A stretch of DNA of 64,000 bases from the NCBI RefSeq assembly GCF_003347015.1, contig NZ_PNFB01000006.1:105968-169967 (forward strand). Direction: 5' to 3'. A program made the translations under genes and the position numbers. This DNA comes from Brachybacterium sp. YJGR34 (GTDB taxonomy: Bacteria > Actinomycetota > Actinomycetes > Actinomycetales > Dermabacteraceae). Below are positions 54,074 to 64,000 of this stretch, piece after piece. Position 1 is the first letter of the stretch; each line of letters begins with the position of its first letter. Under the pieces are notes generated by a model that was given only the letters and a program-made list of their open reading frames with translations, was not told the origin of the DNA and searched no databases.

Positions 54074-55243
54074 GTGTCGATCACCCGCCCCCGCGGCTTC
54101 CGCGCCGCCGGCCTCGCCGCCGGCATCAAGAGCAGCGGCCAGCACGATCTCGCGCTGGTCCTCAACGATGGGCCGCGGGACGCCGCCGCCGCCGTGTTCA
54201 CGGCCAACCGCGTCCAGGCCGCCCCGGTGGTCTGGTCGCGCACCGCGGTCGCCGACGGGCGCGCCCGGGCCGTGGTGCTCAACTCCGGCGGCGCCAACGC
54301 GTGCACCGGACCGGACGGCTTCGCGGACACCCACCGCACCGCCGAGCACCTCGCCGCGCTGCTCGAGGTCTCGAGCCAGGACGTGCTGGTCTGCTCGACC
54401 GGGCTGATCGGCGAGCGCCTGCCGATGGAGCCGCTGCTGGCCGGTGTCACCGCCGCCACGGGGCAGCTCGACGCGGGCGCCGCCGCGGACGAGGCCGCCT
54501 CCCGCGCGATCATGACCACCGATTCCGTGCCGAAGACCGCCGAGGCCACCACGGCGTCGGGCGTGACCGTCGGCGGGATCGCCAAGGGCGCCGGGATGCT
54601 CGCCCCGCAGCTGGCGACCATGCTGGTGGTCCTCACCACCGATGCCGACGTCGACGCGGCCACCGCCGACACGGCCCTGCGCGCGGCCACCGCCACCACC
54701 TTCGACCGGGTCGACTCCGACGCCTGCATGTCCACCAACGACACGGTGATCCTGCTGGCCTCCGGCGCGAGCGGCGTGAGCGTGGGCCTCGAGGAGCTCA
54801 CCGAGGCGGTGCGGGCCGTCAGCGCGGATCTTGCCCGCCAGCTGGTGGCCGATGCCGAGGGTGCCAGCCACGACGTGCACGTGGTCGTCACCTCGGCCAC
54901 CACCGAGGACGCCGCACTCGCCGTCGCCCGCGAGATCGCCCGCTCGAACCTGGTCAAGGCCGCGATCTTCGGCAACGATCCCAACTGGGGCCGGATCGTG
55001 GCGGCGGCCGGCTGCGTCAGCGCCGATCGCGCGCCCTTCGAGGTCGATCAGCTCTCGGTCCGCGTCAACGGCGTGGAGGTGTGCCGCGGCGGCGGCGCCC
55101 ACCGCGACCGCTCCGAGGTGGACATGACCCCGCGCGAGACCCTCATCGAGGTGGACCTCGGCGCGGGCGATGCCACCGGGGACATCTGGACCAACGACCT
55201 CACCCATGACTACGTCGAAGAGAACAGCGCCTACTCCTCATGA
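54074..55243 (+). CDS. argJ: Glutamate N-acetyltransferase / amino-acid acetyltransferase
   Basis: 389 residues. Transfers the acetyl group from N-acetylornithine to glutamate (cyclic pathway). [22 protein letters not shown] contains the autoproteolysis site between Ala and Thr (LA|TML), producing alpha and beta chains with Thr as nucleophile. [12 protein letters not shown] and [15 protein letters not shown] are typical. GTG 54074 follows AGGAG. Gap of 67 bases after argC; it overlaps argB by four. Confidence 0.96.
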   Translation: MSITRPRGFRAAGLAAGIKSSGQHDLALVLNDGPRDAAAAVFTANRVQAAPVVWSRTAVADGRARAVVLNSGGANACTGPDGFADTHRTAEHLAALLEVSSQDVLVCSTGLIGERLPMEPLLAGVTAATGQLDAGAAADEAASRAIMTTDSVPKTAEATTASGVTVGGIAKGAGMLAPQLATMLVVLTTDADVDAATADTALRAATATTFDRVDSDACMSTNDTVILLASGASGVSVGLEELTEAVRAVSADLARQLVADAEGASHDVHVVVTSATTEDAALAVAREIARSNLVKAAIFGNDPNWGRIVAAAGCVSADRAPFEVDQLSVRVNGVEVCRGGGAHRDRSEVDMTPRETLIEVDLGAGDATGDIWTNDLTHDYVEENSAYSS

Positions 55244-56191
55244 CACCTGAACCCACCGAGGCGATGGTCGGCAAGAACCCGCTCGCCCAGCTCGACGCCG
55301 CGCGCACCGAGGCGCGCGAGAAGTCCGAGGTGCTCGTCGAGGCGATGCCCTGGATGCAGCGCTTCCGCGGGAAGATCGTCGTGGTCAAGTACGGCGGTAA
55401 CGCCATGGTCGACGACGAGCTGCGCCGCGGCTTCGCCGCCGACATCGTCTTCATGCGCCTGGCGGGCATCCGCGTGGTCGTGGTCCACGGCGGCGGTCCG
55501 CAGATCAACACGATGCTCGAGCGGCTCGGCAAGGAGTCCACCTTCCGCGGCGGCCTGCGGGTGACGGACTCCGAGACCATGGACATCGCCCGGATGGTGC
55601 TGGTGGGCCAGGTCGGCCGGCAGCTGGTGGGCCTGATCAACCAGCACGGCCCCTTCGCGATCGGCATGTCCGGAGAGGACACCCGGCTGTTCACCGCGAC
55701 CCGCCGCGGCACCGTGGTGGACGGCGAGGAGGTGGACCTCGGACACGTGGGCGCGGTCGCCTCGGTGAACATCGACGCCATCAGCGATCTCCTGGACAGC
55801 GAGCGGATCCCGGTGATCTCCTCGATCGCCCCGGAGGTCGACGAGCAGGGCGTCCCCACCGGGGAGGTGCTGAACATCAATGCGGACCTCGCCGCGGCGG
55901 CTCTCGCCGAGGGTCTGGACGCGGAGAAGCTGGTGATGCTCACCGATGTCGAGGGCCTGTACCGGGACTGGCCCGATCGCAGCTCCCTGATCCCCGAGAT
56001 CTCCGCGAGCGAGCTGCGCGCGATGCTGCCCTCCCTCACCGCGGGGATGATTCCCAAGGCCGAGGCGCTGCTGGGAGCGGTCGACGCGGGCGTGCGCACC
56101 GCCGCCATGATCGACGGGCGCATCGAGCACGCGGTGCTGCTGGAGGTCTTCACCACGCGCGGCGTGGGCACGATGGTTCGGAGGGACGACT

Positions 56192-56199
<8 letters not shown>
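55240..56199 (+). CDS. argB: Acetylglutamate kinase
   Basis: 319 residues. Phosphorylates N-acetylglutamate. Amino-acid kinase family: [10 protein letters not shown] near the start, [31 protein letters not shown] and [30 protein letters not shown]. An N-terminal extension of about 45 residues with [10 protein letters not shown], seen in arginine-inhibited hexameric NAGKs, suggests feedback inhibition by arginine. Overlaps argJ (ATGA) and argD (eight bases). Confidence 0.96.
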
Positions 56200-58999
<2,800 letters not shown>

Positions 59000-59022
59000 A
59001 CCCCATCGACCCATCCCTCTAG

Positions 59023-61719
<2,697 letters not shown>

Positions 61720-61725
61720 GCGGCC

Positions 61726-61751
61726 GACGGCCCGGGGCGCCCCGGGCCGTC
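61726..61751 (+). terminator. Terminator of the arginine operon
   Basis: GACGGCCCGGGGCGCCCCGGGCCGTC spans 26 bases and is a perfect palindrome, seven bases after the argH stop. Confidence 0.78.
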
Positions 61752-61911
61752 GTGCCGTGCGCGGCTCGTCCCGCCGTGCCCCGTGCGCCCTGGTCCCCTC
61801 CGCGGGACGGGAGCGGGATCTGGGATGATGAGACCTGGCCGGCGAACCGTCGGCCTCCTGGCACGCGCCGGATCCCCGGCGCTCCGTGCCCCACCCGAGA
61901 GGAGACGATCG

Positions 61912-63180
61912 ATGCATTCCGTCCTGGACGAGCTCGCCTGGCGAGGACTCGTCGTGCAGACCACCGGGCGCGAGGCGCTCGGCAGCGCTCTGGCGGACGG
62001 ACCGCTCAGCCTGTATTGCGGCTTCGATCCGACCGCGGCCTCCCTGCACGTGGGGCACCTGACCCAGGTGCTCACCATGCGCCGCCTCCAGCTCGCCGGC
62101 CACCACCCCTACGCCCTCGTGGGCGGGGCGACCGGGCTGATCGGCGACCCCCGCATGTCCGGGGAACGGGTGCTCAACGACGGAGAGATCGTCGCGACAT
62201 GGGTGGAGAGCCTGCGCGGTCAGATCTCGCGCTTCCTCGATCTCGAGGGGGAGTTCGCCGTGACCATGGTGAACAACCTCGACTGGATCGGGCAGATGAG
62301 CGCGCTCGACTTCCTGCGGGACATGGGCAAGCACTACCGGATGGGCACCATGCTGGCCAAGGACACCGTGGCCCGGCGCCTCCAGAGCGACGAGGGCATC
62401 AGCTACACGGAGTTCAGCTACCAGGTGCTGCAGGGGATCGACTACCTCGAGCTCCATCGGCGGCACGGGGTCTCCCTCCAGTACGGAGGGAACGACCAGT
62501 GGGGCAACCTGCTCTCCGGGGTGGACCTGATCCACAAGGTGGAGGGCCGGGACGTCCATGCGCTGACCACTCCGCTGGTCACCAAGGCCGACGGCAGCAA
62601 GTTCGGCAAGAGCGAGGGCGGCGCCGTCTGGCTCGACGCCGAGCTGACCAGCCCCTATGCCTTCCACCAGTTCTGGCTCAATGCTGCCGACGCGGACGTC
62701 GTGAACTACCTGAAGTACTTCACCTTCCGCGGGCAGGAGGACATCGAGGAGCTCGCCGTCGCGACGGAGGACGCTCCCCACCGGCGCGCCGCCCAGCGGG
62801 CCCTCGCCGACGACCTCACCACGATGGTCCACGGCGAGCGGGCCACCGCGCAGGCCACGGCCGCCGCGGCGGTGCTCTTCGGCCGCGGGGACGTGCGCGA
62901 CCTCGACGAGCCGACGCTCCGCGCGATCGCCCGCGAGCTCCCCGGTGCCGAGGTCTCCCCGACGACGCCCCTGGTGGACGCCTACGTCGAGACCGGGATC
63001 GCACAGTCCAAGGGAGCCGCACGGCGCGATGCCGACAGCGGTGGTCTCACGGTCAACGGAGAGAAGTGCTCCGCGGAGGACCTCACGGGCGAGATCGGCG
63101 ACCTGACCGCTCTGCCCGGCGGGTACGTCCTGCTCCGCCGAGGACGGAAGAACGCCGCGATGGTCCGACTGGTCGGCTGA
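61912..63180 (+). CDS. tyrS: Tyrosyl-tRNA synthetase
   Basis: 422-residue class I synthetase. HIGH-type motif LHVGHLTQ (about residue 45), TyrRS-specific GGATGLIGDPR and GNDQWGN, and KMSKS-type KFGKSEGG (about residue 237). The C-terminal S4 domain begins near SKGAARRDADSGGLTVNGEK and ends in LLRRGRKNAAMVRL. GAGAGGAGA is the ribosome-binding site. A leader of about 90 bases precedes it, with GATGAT at 61823 as a possible -10. Confidence 0.97.
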   Translation: MHSVLDELAWRGLVVQTTGREALGSALADGPLSLYCGFDPTAASLHVGHLTQVLTMRRLQLAGHHPYALVGGATGLIGDPRMSGERVLNDGEIVATWVESLRGQISRFLDLEGEFAVTMVNNLDWIGQMSALDFLRDMGKHYRMGTMLAKDTVARRLQSDEGISYTEFSYQVLQGIDYLELHRRHGVSLQYGGNDQWGNLLSGVDLIHKVEGRDVHALTTPLVTKADGSKFGKSEGGAVWLDAELTSPYAFHQFWLNAADADVVNYLKYFTFRGQEDIEELAVATEDAPHRRAAQRALADDLTTMVHGERATAQATAAAAVLFGRGDVRDLDEPTLRAIARELPGAEVSPTTPLVDAYVETGIAQSKGAARRDADSGGLTVNGEKCSAEDLTGEIGDLTALPGGYVLLRRGRKNAAMVRLVG

Positions 63181-63186
63181 GACGCA

Positions 63187-63219
63187 CGAGGGCGCCGACG
63201 GATCCCGTCGGCGCCCTCG
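63187..63219 (+). terminator. Terminator after tyrS
   Basis: CGAGGGCGCCGACGG (63187-63201), loop ATC, and its reverse complement (63205-63219): a perfect 15-pair hairpin six bases beyond the stop. Confidence 0.8.
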
Positions 63220-63265
63220 CAATTGACGGCCACGGGCCGGCCGGGATCGCCGCCGGCCCGTCGCC

Positions 63266-63310
63266 CCGAGAGCCCCGAGCACTCCTCCCCGGAGTGCTCG
63301 GGGCTCTCGG
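63266..63310. terminator. Second, very long hairpin between tyrS and the rRNA operon
   Basis: A perfect 20-pair stem: CCGAGAGCCCCGAGCACTCC (63266-63285), five-base loop TCCCC, and the exact complement at 63291-63310. It lies about 85 bases after tyrS. It may be a backup terminator protecting the rrn promoter from read-through, or a structure stopping antisense transcripts. Confidence 0.65.
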
Positions 63311-63534
63311 CGTCCCCGGAGCTTCCGGAGGCCCGGAACAGCTCCGCGGCCCCGCCGCTATGCCCCGCGAACAGCAACTGTCAAGCTGACGATAAGTCGC
63401 GGTGACCCCCCTCTCAGACGTGGGTCACATCGGCGTGAACGAGCGCTTTCCGGAGGTATGGAAATGCCATCTGACCTGCGATGATGATGCATCGTGACGG
63501 TGAACGGGGCGTGAATCGACGGGTTTGACGGCCC
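63311..63534. other. Gene-free DNA before the rRNA promoters
   Basis: No gene with a plausible start and ribosome-binding site is present between the hairpin and the rrn promoters; short frames on the minus strand look like shadows. It is less GC-rich than the coding DNA and probably holds upstream promoter elements, for example the repeats GATGATGATGCATCGTGACGG around 63480-63500. Confidence 0.5.
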
Positions 63535-63563
63535 CCGTCGCGACCCGTAATGTTCTTTCTTGT
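63535..63563 (+). promoter_or_regulatory. rRNA operon promoter P1
   Basis: TTGACG (63535-63540), 17-base spacer, TAATGT (63558-63563). This is close to the consensus of vegetative sigma factors. Confidence 0.7.
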
Positions 63564-63742
63564 CAGCAGCGAGGACGCAGACACGAGAGGCCGAGAGGTT
63601 CCCCCGGGAATCACGAGGCACCGAGTGACTGAGGATGCGCTGAGGGCCCGCAGGACCGGGAGACCGGGACGGCGGCGGTGACCTGGTCACCGGGAGGATC
63701 GCACCGCGAACCGACCGAGACGCAGGACACACCGAGCGGAGT

Positions 63743-63771
63743 TGGACCGGGCCGCGAAGAACTGCTAGAGT
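63743..63771 (+). promoter_or_regulatory. rRNA operon promoter P2
   Basis: TTGGAC (63743-63747 region) and TAGAGT (63766-63771) with an 18-base spacer, about 200 bases after P1 and with a shorter path to the 16S gene. Tandem promoters are the norm for rrn operons. Confidence 0.6.
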
Positions 63772-63777
63772 AGTGAC

Positions 63778-64000
63778 TCGCGCCGGGACGACGATGCAGA
63801 AGGCATCGGAGGGAATCTTCCGCCGGCGCCACCGAGCCTCTGACTCACCTCGCAGCAGCGAGCTGAGGATGATGTGCGCGTGTTGCTTGATATCTCAATA
63901 GCGTGTCTGTTTGTTGATGCCATTTATTTTGATGGCAAATTTTAACGGATGATACAGCAGTTATATGCTGGTTGTTTGTTGTTTGCCAGGATTTTTTCAT
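63778..64000 (+). promoter_or_regulatory. rRNA leader with boxA-like antitermination site; 16S gene starts beyond the window
   Basis: The leader contains a hairpin (CTCACCTCGC 63844-63853, loop AGCA, GCGAGCTGAG 63858-63867) and, at 63881-63903, TGTTGCTTGATATCTCAATAG followed by GTTTGTTGATGCCATTTATTTTG. The sequence 'TTGATATCTCAATAG' is the boxA/Nus antitermination region in actinobacterial rrn leaders (compare TTGAGAACTCAATAG), and the AU-rich tail is where RNase III processing stems usually form. No 16S sequence (AGAGTTTGATCCTGG) is seen up to base 64000. Confidence 0.82.

Noticed and set aside
63358..63732. Minus-strand frame in the rrn upstream region
   Set aside because: It crosses the rrn promoter region, has no ribosome-binding site and no recognisable sequence.

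Overview
The window is a 64 kb piece of very GC-rich chromosome from an actinobacterium. The features pointing there are a mycothiol-dependent formaldehyde dehydrogenase, a PriA-type HisA, a monomeric NADP isocitrate dehydrogenase, Tat and lipoprotein-type binding proteins, many GTG starts, and genes whose start codon lies 6 to 8 bases after a TANNNT promoter element (leaderless transcripts). Gene content and the rRNA leader at the right end suggest Micrococcales, perhaps Dermabacteraceae/Brachybacterium; the genus is an inference and no 16S sequence is inside the window. I found no tRNA genes, CRISPR arrays, insertion sequences or prophage genes.

Layout. 0-4.6 kb: the start of a Vms1/baeRF-like gene, then a leftward siderophore-iron ABC transporter operon (binding protein, two permeases, ATPase) preceded by a convincing DtxR/IdeR iron box. 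4.7-26.1 kb: mixed single-gene units: uracil-DNA glycosylase, thymidine kinase, a cytosolic GH92 alpha-mannosidase, a phosphoribosyltransferase, DUF808, an SDR-like protein, an MFS exporter, phosphoketolase, a PepSY lipoprotein, an amidohydrolase, PPK2, thiol peroxidase, DUF488, TauE/SafE, isocitrate dehydrogenase with a perfect palindrome over its putative promoter, a lipoprotein and a ZIP metal transporter.

26.2-40.9 kb: histidine biosynthesis (hisD, then hisC-hisB-unknown-hisH-small membrane protein-priA-sseB). Between hisD and hisC sits a complete sugar-utilisation cassette (27.6-35.4 kb): a LacI regulator with paired operators, a sugar-binding lipoprotein, two MalFG permeases, a secreted glycoamylase-like (PF10091/DUF3131-like) protein and a GH3 glycosidase. 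It looks like an inserted or lineage-specific island; beta-1,2-glucan or a related beta-glucan is a reasonable substrate guess.

41-52.8 kb: DUF1844, a membrane-anchored protein, then infC-rpmI-rplT (infC starts at ATC and has a long leader with an attenuator-like hairpin), an rRNA methyltransferase, a CopD-CtaG fusion, the mycothiol formaldehyde dehydrogenase with its metallo-hydrolase partner, and pheST. 52.9-63.2 kb: the whole arginine pathway as one tightly packed operon, argCJBDFR-G-H, then tyrS. 63.2-64 kb: two very strong terminator hairpins, followed by two rrn promoters and the boxA-containing leader of an rRNA operon whose 16S gene begins just beyond the right edge.
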